Source: Tateyamaria sp947503385 (GTDB lineage: Bacteria; Pseudomonadota; Alphaproteobacteria; Rhodobacterales; Rhodobacteraceae). From it: a stretch of DNA of 64,000 nucleotides. How positions within the stretch are numbered: the first letter of the stretch is position 1; each line of letters begins with the position of its first letter. Of the stretch, positions 32,872 to 41,854 are shown piece by piece. The notes below the pieces were generated by a model. The model saw only the letters and a list, made by a program, of their open reading frames with translations, had not been told where the DNA came from and made no database searches. The DNA lies in the NCBI RefSeq assembly GCF_051195235.1, contig NZ_JBNFZM010000003.1:248001-312000 (forward strand). Reading direction: 5' to 3'. Made by a program: the position numbers and the translations under genes.

Positions 32872-34044
32872 CTATGCGGAGAGTGACTGTGCTGCGGCAT
32901 CGAGCCGGGAGACGGCTTCGGCGATTTCCGCGTCGCTGATGGTGAGCGGTGGCAGCAGGCGGATCACGTTGTCTGCGGCGGGTACGGACAGCACCTCTTG
33001 GGCGTAGCCCGCAGTGACGACGTCGACATTCGTGGCCTTGCATTTCAGGCCCAGCATCAGGCCCGCGCCACGGACGCTGTCAAAGACATCCGGATGTGCG
33101 GCGACCAGACCTTCGAGCTTTTGGCGCAGAAGACCGGCCTTGCGGTTCACCTCTGCCAGAAAGTCAGGGTCAGAGACGATGTCCATCACCGCCGATCCCA
33201 CCGCACAGCCCAGCGGGTTGCCGCCATAGGTGGAGCCATGTGTGCCCGCAGTCATGCCCGATGCGGCCTCTTCCGTGGCGAGAACCGCGCCCAGCGGGAA
33301 CCCACCGCCGATGCCCTTGGCCACCATCATGATATCGGGCGCGATGCCCGCCCATTCATGTGCAAAGAGCCTGCCGGTGCGGCCCACGCCGCATTGCACC
33401 TCGTCGAGGATCAGCAGAATGCCCTTGTCGTCGCAAAGCGCGCGCAGGCCTTTGAGGCACTGATCCGGCACCGGCACGATGCCGCCCTCGCCCTGCACGG
33501 GTTCGATCAGGATCGCCGCTGTTGTGTCGGTGATTGCCGGGTCCAGCGCGTCGTGATCACCAAAAGTGAGGTGAGTGAAACCGGGCAACAGCGGGCCAAA
33601 GCCCTTGGTCATCTTTTCGGAACCCGCCGCAGCGATACCGGCGGAGGAGCGGCCATGGAAGCTGCCGGAAAAGGTGATGATGTCGACCTTGTCTGGCTGT
33701 CCTTTGTCGTACCAGTATTTGCGGGCCATCTTAACGGCGAGTTCGCACGCCTCGGTGCCCGAGTTGGTAAAGAACACCGTGTCGGCAAAGGTGGCCGCCA
33801 CCAATTTGTCCGCCAGCGCCTGTTGCTGGGGGATCTGGTAGAGGTTCGACGTGTGCCAGAGCGCGCCCGCCTGTTCGGTCAGCGCAGCCGTCAGGCCGGG
33901 ATGGGCGTGACCCAACGCGTTCACGGCAATGCCCGCGCCCAAGTCCAGAAAACGTCGACCATCCGCCTCGATCAGCCATGACCCTTCGCCTTTGACAAAG
34001 CTCAGAGGGGCGCGGGAATAGGTCGGCAGAACGGACGTGATCAT
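32872..34044 (-). CDS. argD: Acetylornithine aminotransferase
   Basis: This 390-residue class III PLP aminotransferase has RFLDLGAGIAVNALGHAHP, FTNSGTEACELAVKMARKYW, FSGSFHGRSSAGIAAAGSEK and LILDEVQCGVGRTG. VAKGIGGGFPLGA carries the Schiff-base lysine, and HGSTYGGNPLGCAVG is present. It converts N-acetylglutamate semialdehyde to N-acetylornithine. The ATG at 34044 is preferred to that at 34053 because AGGA lies at good spacing. It is the first gene of argD-argF-reductase and is divergent from a DMT transporter. Confidence 0.95.
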   Translation of the reverse strand: MITSVLPTYSRAPLSFVKGEGSWLIEADGRRFLDLGAGIAVNALGHAHPGLTAALTEQAGALWHTSNLYQIPQQQALADKLVAATFADTVFFTNSGTEACELAVKMARKYWYDKGQPDKVDIITFSGSFHGRSSAGIAAAGSEKMTKGFGPLLPGFTHLTFGDHDALDPAITDTTAAILIEPVQGEGGIVPVPDQCLKGLRALCDDKGILLILDEVQCGVGRTGRLFAHEWAGIAPDIMMVAKGIGGGFPLGAVLATEEAASGMTAGTHGSTYGGNPLGCAVGSAVMDIVSDPDFLAEVNRKAGLLRQKLEGLVAAHPDVFDSVRGAGLMLGLKCKATNVDVVTAGYAQEVLSVPAADNVIRLLPPLTISDAEIAEAVSRLDAAAQSLSA

Positions 34045-34297
34045 CTGGATCATCCTATACTAGGGGGCCGGGACAGGTCAGACCGTTTTGGTGCCTGAGC
34101 GGGTGGCCGTGGTCAACAGTGTTGGGTGGTGGGGATGTGCGATGCGCACGGTCGATCATGGCCGCTGGGTCAGCGGCGGCAAACGGGTCGTCGGAGGCGA
34201 AGCGCTTTGATCATGGACGGCTGCGTAGCGCATTGCGCAGGCGGGCGCCAGCCCTTTGTCCCTTGTCGCGGTCGCGGCAAAGGCGCATGGGGCGCAT
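34045..34297. other. Divergent intergenic region argD / DMT transporter
   Basis: About 250 bases. No hairpin with a T-run, no tRNA and no convincing small gene were seen. Promoters for argD and for the exporter should lie here. Confidence 0.4.
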
Positions 34298-35194
34298 ATG
34301 CATGTGCCACTTCCGCAGAACCCCCGGCGCGCCGCCACGCTGATCCTGATCGCTTCGGCGTTTATCGCGGCCACAACGTTGATGGCCAAAGCGCTGGGGA
34401 CGGACACGCCCGGCCCGCCGCTGCACCCGTTCCAGATCACGTTTGGGCGGTTCCTCTTTGCGTTTCTGAGCTTTGCCGCTGTGGCCGCGGTGATGCGACC
34501 GCGCCTGCAGCGCCCGCATTTGCCGCTGCATCTGCTGCGCACGCTGAGTGGCGCGTCGGGGGTCACGCTGATGTTTGCGTCGGTGGCGTATATTCCGCTG
34601 GCCGATGCCACGGCGATTTCCTTTCTCAACCCGGTGTTCGGCATGATCCTTGCCATACCGCTGCTGGGAGAAAAGGTGGGGCGGTGGCGATGGCTGGCGG
34701 CGGCGATTGCGCTGACCGGGGCGATGATCCTGCTGCGCCCGACACCGGCGAGTTTCCAGCCTGCGGCGCTGCTTGCGCTTGGGGCGGCGATGGTGCTCGG
34801 GTTCGAGCTGAGCATCATCAAGAAGCTGACAGGACGCGAGGCACCGTTTTCCATCCTGATCGTGAACAACGCACTTGGCGTGGCCATTGCAGGGATGGCG
34901 GTGCTGTGGGTCTGGCAGACACCGACGCCGGCGCAATGGGCACTGATGGCCGGGGTTGGTTGTGCGATGGCAGCGGCACAGGCCTGTTTCGTCAATGCAA
35001 TGGCGCGGGCGGACGCAAGCTTTGTGGCGCCATTCAGCTATGCCACGCTGATTTTCGCGGCACTTTACGACGTGATCTTTTACGATGTGATCCCGGATGC
35101 GATCACCCTGACGGGGGCGGGGATCATCATCGCAGGCGCGGCCTTGCTCGCATGGCGCGAGGGAAGGCGCCGCGTGGCCCGGCAGCCCTTGTAA
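34298..35194 (+). CDS. DMT/EamA family transporter
   Basis: This 298-residue inner-membrane protein has about ten transmembrane segments in two EamA repeats. The first repeat runs from ATLILIASAFIAATTLMAKAL through FLFAFLSFAAVAAV to ADATAISFLNPVFGMILAIPLLGE. The second ends with ADASFVAPFSYATLIFAALYDVIFYD. This is the standard drug/metabolite exporter signature. The start at 34298 is chosen near GGGGCG, with 14 extra codons possible upstream. Substrate is unknown; neighbours argD and gcrA give no firm clue. Confidence 0.85.
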   Translation: MHVPLPQNPRRAATLILIASAFIAATTLMAKALGTDTPGPPLHPFQITFGRFLFAFLSFAAVAAVMRPRLQRPHLPLHLLRTLSGASGVTLMFASVAYIPLADATAISFLNPVFGMILAIPLLGEKVGRWRWLAAAIALTGAMILLRPTPASFQPAALLALGAAMVLGFELSIIKKLTGREAPFSILIVNNALGVAIAGMAVLWVWQTPTPAQWALMAGVGCAMAAAQACFVNAMARADASFVAPFSYATLIFAALYDVIFYDVIPDAITLTGAGIIIAGAALLAWREGRRRVARQPL

Positions 35195-35238
35195 CTTTGG
35201 CGCGCGTGGCTAGAATAGTAGGCTGACACGAAATACAA

Positions 35239-35267
35239 GGCGGCCCGCATCACGGGGGCCGCTTTTT
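35239..35267 (+). terminator. Intrinsic terminator after the DMT transporter
   Basis: GCGGCCCG pairs with CGGGGGCCGC across CATCA with one mismatch, followed by TTTTT. It lies about 45 bases after the transporter stop and 20 bases before gcrA. Confidence 0.75.
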
Positions 35268-35286
35268 AGCTAAGGTAGCCCCTCGA

Positions 35287-35856
35287 ATGTCCTGGACCGA
35301 TGAGCGCGTAGAACTGCTGAAGAAGATGTGGGGCGAGGGCCAGTCGGCCAGCCAGATTGCCAAGGAGCTTGGCGGTGTGACCCGCAATGCGGTCATCGGC
35401 AAGGTGCACCGTCTGGGTCTGTCGAACCGGGCCGGCGGCGGCGGCGCCAGCACGGCCAAGGCCGACGCCAAGCCCAAGGCGGCCCCCAAGGCCGACGCCA
35501 AGCCCAAGGCCCCGAAACCGGAACCGGCGGCCAAGCCCGCCCCGGCGCCCGAGACCAAAGCAGTGGTGCCTGCGCGCAAGCAGATTATTCCGGCGGGCCA
35601 GCCCCTGCCCCCGCAACCTTCGGCGAACGAGATCAGCCCGGAGGCGCTGGCCAAGGTCAACGAGATCGAGAAGAAGGCCAAGCGCATCAGCCTGATGGAG
35701 TTGACCGAGCGAACCTGCAAGTGGCCTGTTGGCGACCCCGCGACACCGGATTTCTGGTTCTGCGGACTGCCCGTGCAGCAGGGCAAGCCCTATTGCGAGG
35801 CGCATGTGGGCGTGGCGTTCCAGCCGATGTCCTCGCGGCGCGACCGCCGCCGCTGA
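35287..35856 (+). CDS. gcrA: GcrA cell-cycle regulator
   Basis: This 189-residue protein has the GcrA N-terminal helix-turn-helix MSWTDERVELLKKMWGEGQSASQIAKELGGVTRNAVIGKVHRLGL, which binds methylated GANTC promoters and sigma-70 in Caulobacter. A long Ala/Lys/Pro linker at 52-110 is disordered. The C-terminal sigma-interacting part TERTCKWPVGDPATPDFWFCGL has the conserved Cys/Trp elements, then GKPYCEAH. It is single-gene, bounded by a terminator upstream and repeat copy C downstream. Confidence 0.96.
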   Translation: MSWTDERVELLKKMWGEGQSASQIAKELGGVTRNAVIGKVHRLGLSNRAGGGGASTAKADAKPKAAPKADAKPKAPKPEPAAKPAPAPETKAVVPARKQIIPAGQPLPPQPSANEISPEALAKVNEIEKKAKRISLMELTERTCKWPVGDPATPDFWFCGLPVQQGKPYCEAHVGVAFQPMSSRRDRRR

Positions 35857-35884
35857 TCCAGCGGACGCTGCGCGACGCCATTTT

Positions 35885-35942
35885 TTAGGGGGCGCTGCCC
35901 CCGCCTTCGGCGCCCCCGTGGTATTTTCAGTCAGAAGAAGAC
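35885..35942 (+). repeat. GGGGGC-hairpin intergenic element, copy C
   Basis: GGGGGC-GCT-GCCCCC at 35888-35902 is followed by CGCCTTCGGCG, CCCCCGTGG, TATTTTC and a GTCAGAAGAAG tail. It lies between the convergent gcrA and MerR-type genes, and its tail overlaps the last codons of the MerR gene. It may terminate transcription in both directions. Confidence 0.7.
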
Positions 35943-36316
35943 AAGGTGTTCAGGATCGGGCAGTCTGGCCTGTCGTCGCCCGCACATGTGACGACAAGAT
36001 GGGACAACGTATCACGCATGGCCGTGAGGTCAGCGATCTTTTCCTCGATTTCGGCCAGATGCGCGTGCGCGATCTGACGGACATCCGCGCTGGCGCGGTC
36101 GCGGTCTTCCCAAAGGGCCAGCAGCGAACGGCAGTTATCAATCCCGAATCCCAGCGCGCGGGCGCGGGCGAGAAAGCGGAGTTTGTGCACCTCTGCCGCG
36201 GCAAAGTCGCGATAGCCATTGGTGCGCCTGTCCGGGCGGACAAGGCCGATATCCTCGTAATAGCGGATGGTCTTTGCGGGCAGGCCGGTGGCTTTGGCGG
36301 CTTGGGAGATGTTCAT
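35927..36316 (-). CDS. cueR: MerR family Cu(I)-responsive regulator (CueR/HmrR-like)
   Basis: This 129-residue regulator has the winged helix NISQAAKATGLPAKTIRYYEDIGLVRPDRRTNGYR and a long dimer helix. The metal-binding loop has Cys111 and Cys119 in CAGDDRPDCPIL, the C-x7-C spacing of CueR and HmrR. It activates copA when Cu(I) (or Ag(I)/Au(I)) binds. The start at 36316 overlaps the ATPase stop by 4 bases, so it is cotranscribed downstream of its target and autoregulated. The last four codons coincide with a repeat tail. Confidence 0.9.
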   Translation of the reverse strand: MNISQAAKATGLPAKTIRYYEDIGLVRPDRRTNGYRDFAAAEVHKLRFLARARALGFGIDNCRSLLALWEDRDRASADVRQIAHAHLAEIEEKIADLTAMRDTLSHLVVTCAGDDRPDCPILNTLSSSD

Positions 36317-38703
36317 GACGGGCTCCAACGGCGCAGGCGCAGGGCGTTTGTGACCACAAAGACCGACGACAGGGCCATGGCGAGGGCGGCCAGTTGCGGG
36401 CTGAGTTGCGGGCCCCCCAAGGGGACCAGCACACCTGCCGCCACCGGGATCAGCAAGGTGTTATAGCCAAAAGCCCAGACGAGGTTTTGCCAGACATTGC
36501 GCAGCGTGGCCCGGCTCATGCCCACTGCCCGCAACACGGCCCAAGGGTCCGGCGACATCAGCACCACGTCGGCTGCTTCGACCGCGATGTCCGTGGCACC
36601 GCCCACGGCGAGCCCGACATCCGCCGCCGCCAGCGCGGGGGCGTCGTTGATGCCGTCTCCGACAAAGGCGACGGGACCGTGATCCGCGCGCAAGGCGGCG
36701 ATGGCCGCCACCTTGCCTTCTGGCTTGACGCCCGCAATCACCGTGTCGATGCCGAGGATGCGCGCCACATGTTGCGCGGCGGCGGGCACATCGCCGGAAA
36801 TCAGTGCGATATGCCGACCCGTTTCTTGCAAGGCGGCGATGGCAGCACCCGCCCCGTCCCGCAGCGGGTCGCTCACGCCGAGGCTTGCCACGTGGACACC
36901 GTCCACGGCCACAAGCACGGGGGTCGCTCCAGTTTCGGCCCATCTTTGCGCGCTCTCCAGCAGCGCCGGTTGGGGGGCCACCTCGTGCCGCGCCAGATAG
37001 GCGCTGTTGCCAACCAGAACGCGATGCCCGTTGACCTGTGCGCGTGCCCCTTCGCCTGCGGTGGCTTCGAAACCGGCGACGTCCTCGGGCGCGCTGTCGG
37101 CGGCGGCCACCAACGCTTGTGCAATCGGATGTTCTGACCCTGCCTCGACACCAGCCACAAGGCGCAGAAGGCGCGCGCGGTCCATATCCGTTTCGACCTC
37201 GGTCAGGGCGGGTTTGCCTTGGGTCAGCGTGCCGGTCTTGTCAAAGGCCACGACGCGCGCATCTTGCAACCGTTGCAAGGCCGCGCCCTTGTGAAAGAGC
37301 GCACCAAGGGTCGCCGCACGCCCGGTGCCAACCATGATCGACATGGGCGTGGCCAGCCCCATGGCGCAGGGACAGGCAATGATCAGCACGGAGACGGCCG
37401 AGACCACCGCAGGTCCGATCCCGGCCAGCGCAAGCCAGACGGCAAATGTCACGGTCGCCACCACCAGAACCGCCGGAACAAACCACGCCGTCACCCGGTT
37501 CACCACCGCCTCCACTGGCAGTCGCGCGGATTGCGCGGCCTGCGTCAACGCGGCGATCCGTGCCAGCGTCGTGTCCCGCCCCACATGGGTGGCGCGGTAG
37601 GCAAGCGTGCCGGTGGTCACCACCGTACCCGCATGAACCACATCGCCCGGTCCGGCCAGCACCGGCACGGGCTCACCGGTCAGCATGGCGGTGTCGACCG
37701 GGCTTTGCCCGTCGGTCACAACACCGTCTACCGCGATACGGCTGCCGGGGCGGGCGCGCAGCACGTCACCGATCTCGATGGCGGCGAGCGGCACCGTCTC
37801 GGTGCCCTGCCCTGTCACACGGTCCGCCGTATCCGGCGCAAGATCCAGCAATCGCCGCACCGCCTCACCGGTGCGGCCACGTGCGCGCGCCTCAAGCCAG
37901 CGGCCAAGCAGGATCAACGTCACAATGACCGCAGCCGCTTCGAAATAGATCCCTGTGGGCGGCAGCCAGTTTGGCAATAGAACGGCAACAGCGGAAAACA
38001 GGAACGCCGCCCCCGCCCCAAGCGCCACAAGGGCGTCCATGTCGGGACGGGCGCGCAACAGCCCCGGAATGCCGCGCCGAAAGAACCCGGCACCCGGCCC
38101 CGCCAACACCAGCGCGGTCAGGATCAACTGGGCCAAGCGCAGCGTCTCTGCGCCGAACAAGGCGACCAGCCCGTGATGCAGCGGCGGATAAAGATGCCCG
38201 CCCATTTCCGCCACAAAGACCGGCAGGGTCAGCGCTGCGGCCAGAATGAACCGGCGGCGCATCGCATCGGTTTCGTCGCTCGCGTCGGGGGCAGTGTCTG
38301 TGTCCGCATCGGACGCTGGATAACCCGCGGCATCCAGCGCCGCGCGCACGGCGCCGGGATCGCCCAGCGTCGCGACATCCAGCCTGTGCGTCGCCAGATT
38401 GGCCCGCGCGTGGATCACACCGGGAGCGCGCGCGGCGGTCTCCTCGATCCGGGCCACGCAGGAGGCGCAGGACATATCAGGCACATGCAGCGACATCTGT
38501 TGCGGTGCCGCCGGATACCCCGCCTGCGCCAGCGCCGTCTCCACCAACGGCGCTTCGACCCCCGCGACCTGCGCGGTACGATTGGCAAGGTTTACGCGCA
38601 CCTCACGCGCGCCGGGCAACGCCGACAGCGCCGCTTCGGCGCGGCCCACGCAGGCCCCGCAATGCAGGCCCGAAATCGGAAAGGTCAAGGTATGTGCAGT
38701 CAT
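36313..38703 (-). CDS. copA: Copper-translocating P1B-type ATPase
   Basis: This 796-residue Cu(I) export ATPase has two N-terminal heavy-metal domains, with CGAC (Cys15, Cys18) and CASC (Cys79, Cys82). Eight membrane segments follow, and CPCAMGL is the transport motif. DKTGTLT supplies the phosphorylated Asp, with GDGINDAPAL and HP (SEHPIAQAL) in the ATP domain. It moves copper from cytoplasm to periplasm. It is the first gene of the copA-cueR operon and its ATG lies only about a base from the predicted transcription start, suggesting a leaderless mRNA. Confidence 0.95.
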   Translation of the reverse strand: MTAHTLTFPISGLHCGACVGRAEAALSALPGAREVRVNLANRTAQVAGVEAPLVETALAQAGYPAAPQQMSLHVPDMSCASCVARIEETAARAPGVIHARANLATHRLDVATLGDPGAVRAALDAAGYPASDADTDTAPDASDETDAMRRRFILAAALTLPVFVAEMGGHLYPPLHHGLVALFGAETLRLAQLILTALVLAGPGAGFFRRGIPGLLRARPDMDALVALGAGAAFLFSAVAVLLPNWLPPTGIYFEAAAVIVTLILLGRWLEARARGRTGEAVRRLLDLAPDTADRVTGQGTETVPLAAIEIGDVLRARPGSRIAVDGVVTDGQSPVDTAMLTGEPVPVLAGPGDVVHAGTVVTTGTLAYRATHVGRDTTLARIAALTQAAQSARLPVEAVVNRVTAWFVPAVLVVATVTFAVWLALAGIGPAVVSAVSVLIIACPCAMGLATPMSIMVGTGRAATLGALFHKGAALQRLQDARVVAFDKTGTLTQGKPALTEVETDMDRARLLRLVAGVEAGSEHPIAQALVAAADSAPEDVAGFEATAGEGARAQVNGHRVLVGNSAYLARHEVAPQPALLESAQRWAETGATPVLVAVDGVHVASLGVSDPLRDGAGAAIAALQETGRHIALISGDVPAAAQHVARILGIDTVIAGVKPEGKVAAIAALRADHGPVAFVGDGINDAPALAAADVGLAVGGATDIAVEAADVVLMSPDPWAVLRAVGMSRATLRNVWQNLVWAFGYNTLLIPVAAGVLVPLGGPQLSPQLAALAMALSSVFVVTNALRLRRWSPS

Positions 38704-38710
38704 GGGACAT

Positions 38711-38741
38711 CACATAAGGCTTCCCGTGACTGGAAGGTCAA
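38711..38741 (-). promoter_or_regulatory. CueR-type promoter/operator of copA
   Basis: On the minus strand, TTGACC (-35, 38741-38736) and TATGTG (-10, 38716-38711) are separated by 19 bases, the long spacer typical of MerR-family promoters. The spacer and -35 contain the palindrome CTTCC-N7-GGAAG (operator 38718-38739), as in CueR and HmrR sites. The start site should fall around 38704, next to the copA ATG at 38703. Confidence 0.8.
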
Positions 38742-38784
38742 GAGGGACATATGAAACATCCTCCAACGCAGGTGTGAGTTGTAC

Positions 38785-38808
38785 GTCACCTGTACCCGTG
38801 ACAGGAAG
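38785..38808. promoter_or_regulatory. Second palindrome resembling the CueR box, upstream of the ThDP gene
   Basis: CCCGTGACAGGAAG at 38795-38808 repeats 13 of 14 bases of the copA operator half CCCGTGACTGGAAG. It lies in the palindromes CCTGT-N7-ACAGG and GTCAC-N8-GTGAC. It is 35-58 bases before the ThDP enzyme start. It lacks the matching TTCC arm, so binding by CueR is uncertain. Confidence 0.35.
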
Positions 38809-38842
38809 ACGCGGACCAAGACATGACGACCGGACCTGCCCC

Positions 38843-40492
38843 ATGACCTCCCAGACCACACAGCCCCAACGCACCGCAGACGTGCTGGCCCGCCGCCTTT
38901 TCGATGCCGGGTGCAGGCTCGCCTTTGGGATGCCGGGTGGCGAAGTGCTGACGCTTGTCGATGCGCTGGAGCGGGCGGGGATACGGTTCGTGCTTTGCAA
39001 GCACGAGAACGCCGCCGCCTTCATGGCCGAAGGGGCGTGGCACCGGACCGGCGCGCCCGGCATCCTTGTGGCCACTGTTGGCCCCGGCGCGCTCAACGGC
39101 GTCAATGCGGTGGCCAACGCCCATCAGGACCGCGTGCCGCTGATCGTCCTTGCGGGCTGCGTCGATGCGGACGAGGCGCAGACCTATACCCATCAGGTGC
39201 TCGACCAGACACAAGTCTTTCGCCCCATCACCAAGGCGAGCTTTACGCTCAACACAGGGGCCGCCTGCGTGATCGCCGACAAAGCGGTGGGCATCGCGAC
39301 CGAAGGCCGTCCCGGCCCCGTGCACATCGATGTGCCGATTTCGGTTGCGGTGGCGCCTGCGGCCCACACGATCCCGGCCCGGCGCGCCGACGCGGCCCCG
39401 CTGGTGCCTGCGCCCGAAGTGCTGGCGCAGATGCGCGACCATCTGGCCCGCGCCGAACGCCCCATCCTGATCGTGGGTGTGGATGCCCTGAACCAAGGCT
39501 TTGACACACGGCGCGCCGACATGTCAGCCGGTCTAAAGCAATTTGCCGAAACCTACGGCGTGCCGGTGATCACCACCTACAAGGCCAAAGGTCTGCTGCC
39601 CGAAGACCACCCGCTGGCGCTGGGAGGGGCCGGCCTGTCGCCCAAGGCGGACGCAATCCTGCTGCCATTGGTGCAAAAGGCGGACCTGATCATCGGGCTG
39701 GGCTATGATCCGATTGAAATGCGCACCGGCTGGCGCGACTTTTACTACCCCGGCATTCAAACGATGATCGACATCACCGCCGAACCGAACCACCACTATA
39801 TGCATCAGGCCACGATCAACGTGGTCGCCGATTGCAGCGCCACCCTCACCGCCATGAGCGACGGCGTGACGCCACGCGACACGTGGACCACAGGTGACGT
39901 GGCCACGGCCAAAGACGCGCTGGCCGCGGCCTTTCCTTCGGATGACGATTGGGGACCAGCCGCGATTATCGACACCTGCCGAACGGCCCTGCCCCGCGAC
40001 ACGCTGGCCACCGCAGACAGCGGCGCGCACCGCATCCTGCTGAGCCAGATGTGGCACTGCTTTGAACCCCGCGGCCTCATGCAATCGTCGGCGCTGTGCA
40101 CCATGGGCTGCGCGATCCCGCTGGCGATGGGCGCGCAGGTGGCCGAGCCGGACCGCCCCGTTGTCAGCTTTTCCGGCGATGCAGGCTTTCTGATGGTGGC
40201 CGGAGAGCTGTCAACAGCCGCCGAACTGGGCCTTCGGACCATTTTCGTGGTTTTTGTCGACGCCTCACTGGCGCTGATCGAACTGAAGCAGCGCCAGCGC
40301 CAGTTGACCAACGCGGGCGTGGATTTTGCCAAACACGACTTTGCCGCCATGGGCCGCGCCTTTGGCGGGGCGGGTCACACCGTCACCTCGCGCGCCGAAC
40401 TGTCGGCAGCCCTTGCCGCTGCGCGCAAGGCCGATACGTTCACCGTCATAGCGGCAGTGATCGACCGAGGGGCATATGACGGACGCATCTGA
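38843..40492 (+). CDS. ThDP-dependent enzyme of the acetolactate synthase family
   Basis: This 549-residue protein has the three-domain ThDP layout. The N-terminal Pyr domain has GMPGGEV and the activating Glu55 in KHENAAAFMAEG. The central domain is followed by the PP domain with FSGDAGFLMVAGELSTAAELGLRTIFVVFVDASLALIELKQRQRQ. Here GDA replaces the usual GDG, and the Mg-binding Asn is replaced by Asp in VDASL. The start at 38843 follows a long upstream in-frame open stretch that overlaps copA antisense. It overlaps the CoA-transferase gene. Oxalyl-CoA decarboxylase, sulfoacetaldehyde acetyltransferase or a novel decarboxylase are options; none can be fixed. Confidence 0.75.
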   Translation: MTSQTTQPQRTADVLARRLFDAGCRLAFGMPGGEVLTLVDALERAGIRFVLCKHENAAAFMAEGAWHRTGAPGILVATVGPGALNGVNAVANAHQDRVPLIVLAGCVDADEAQTYTHQVLDQTQVFRPITKASFTLNTGAACVIADKAVGIATEGRPGPVHIDVPISVAVAPAAHTIPARRADAAPLVPAPEVLAQMRDHLARAERPILIVGVDALNQGFDTRRADMSAGLKQFAETYGVPVITTYKAKGLLPEDHPLALGGAGLSPKADAILLPLVQKADLIIGLGYDPIEMRTGWRDFYYPGIQTMIDITAEPNHHYMHQATINVVADCSATLTAMSDGVTPRDTWTTGDVATAKDALAAAFPSDDDWGPAAIIDTCRTALPRDTLATADSGAHRILLSQMWHCFEPRGLMQSSALCTMGCAIPLAMGAQVAEPDRPVVSFSGDAGFLMVAGELSTAAELGLRTIFVVFVDASLALIELKQRQRQLTNAGVDFAKHDFAAMGRAFGGAGHTVTSRAELSAALAAARKADTFTVIAAVIDRGAYDGRI

Positions 40493-41681
40493 ACAACGCG
40501 GCGCGCTGGACGGGCTTTTTGTGCTCGACCTCAGCCGTATTCTGGCCGGACCCACCGCCACCCAGCTTCTGGGCGACATGGGCGCGACGGTCATCAAGGT
40601 GGAAAACCCCAAGACAGGCGGCGATGACACCCGTGGTTGGGGGCCGAACTACGCCAAGGACAACGACGGCCAACCCACTGACCTGTCAGCCTATTTCATG
40701 TCGGCCAACCGCAACAAACAATCCATCGCCGTGGATCTGAGCAGCCCCGAGGGCCAGGACACGATCCGCAAACTCGCCGCCCGCGCCGACGTGGTGATCG
40801 AGAATTACAAACCCGGCGGGCTGGAGAAATACGGGCTGGACCACGCCACGCTGCTGGCGGCGCATCCGGGGCTGGTCTACTGCTCCATCTCCGGGTTCGG
40901 CCAGACCGGGCCGAACCGGGATCAACCGGGCTATGATCTGATGGCACAGGGCTATGGCGGCATCATGTCGCTGACCGGCGCCCCCGAAGGCGCCCCCATG
41001 AAGGTGGGCGTCGGCATCGCGGACGTGATGTGCGGAATGTATGCCACCATCGGTATCCTCGCAGCCCTGCGCCACCGCGACGCCACCGGCGAGGGCCAGC
41101 ATATCGACCTCAGCCTCGTGGACGCGCAAATGGCATGGCTGATCAACGAGGGGTGCAACTATCTGACTTCGGGAAACATTCCTGAACGGCGCGGCAACGC
41201 GCATCCCAACATTGTGCCCTATGATGCGTTCGAATGCAGCGACGGCCACCTGTTGGTCGCGGTCGGCAATGACAGCCAGTTTGCCCGTTTCTGCGACGTC
41301 ATCGGTGCGCCCGAACTGGCCGCCGACACGCGCTATGTCACCAATCTGGGCCGGATCGAGAACCGCGAGACGCTGATCCCACAGCTTGCCGCACGCATCC
41401 GCACCATGCCCAAGGCCGATCTGCTGGCAAAACTGCACAGCGCCAAGGTGCCAGGCGGCCCGATCCACGATGTCGCAGAGGCGCTGGGGTCCGATCAGGC
41501 ACAGGCGCGCGGCACAGTTGTCGAGGTCCCGCGCGGCGATGTTGCGGAGGGCCATGTGAGACTTCTGGCGAATCCGCTGAAATTCTCGCGGACCCCCGTG
41601 CAGTACCGCCGTCCACCACCCCGGTTCGGGCAGGACACGGACGCCGTTCTTGACACATTGCGGGACGAGAACAGCGGCTGA
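40476..41681 (+). CDS. CaiB/BaiF family CoA-transferase (class III)
   Basis: This 401-residue enzyme shares the class III CoA-transferase features LDGLFVLDLSRILAGPTATQLLGDMGATVIKVE, ENYKPGGLEKYGLD, SISGFGQTGPNRDQPGYDLMAQ, and GVGIADVMCGMYA with the probable catalytic Asp. Such enzymes move CoA between carboxylic acids. The start lies 17 bases inside the ThDP gene, so the two are coupled. The pairing recalls oxc/frc (oxalyl-CoA decarboxylase plus formyl-CoA transferase), but the ThDP partner does not look like Oxc. Substrates are therefore unknown. Confidence 0.85.
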   Translation: MTDASEQRGALDGLFVLDLSRILAGPTATQLLGDMGATVIKVENPKTGGDDTRGWGPNYAKDNDGQPTDLSAYFMSANRNKQSIAVDLSSPEGQDTIRKLAARADVVIENYKPGGLEKYGLDHATLLAAHPGLVYCSISGFGQTGPNRDQPGYDLMAQGYGGIMSLTGAPEGAPMKVGVGIADVMCGMYATIGILAALRHRDATGEGQHIDLSLVDAQMAWLINEGCNYLTSGNIPERRGNAHPNIVPYDAFECSDGHLLVAVGNDSQFARFCDVIGAPELAADTRYVTNLGRIENRETLIPQLAARIRTMPKADLLAKLHSAKVPGGPIHDVAEALGSDQAQARGTVVEVPRGDVAEGHVRLLANPLKFSRTPVQYRRPPPRFGQDTDAVLDTLRDENSG

Positions 41682-41854
41682 ACCCCTTGGATCAGCAGGT
41701 TTTTGCCGCTTTGCAGCATCGGTGCTGAAATTTTCCTCACGCAACCGCTCATCGTTCATCACGCTTACGTGTGAGATGGCGCAAGACACTGCCAAACGGG
41801 CATAGATGCAGTACACCCGCAACACAGATGCCTCGCGTGAAAGGTGAACGCTCG

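Noticed and set aside
38843..41681. Naming the ThDP/CoA-transferase pair oxc-frc
   Set aside because: The ThDP protein does not resemble remembered Oxc sequences and has an altered GDG-N motif.
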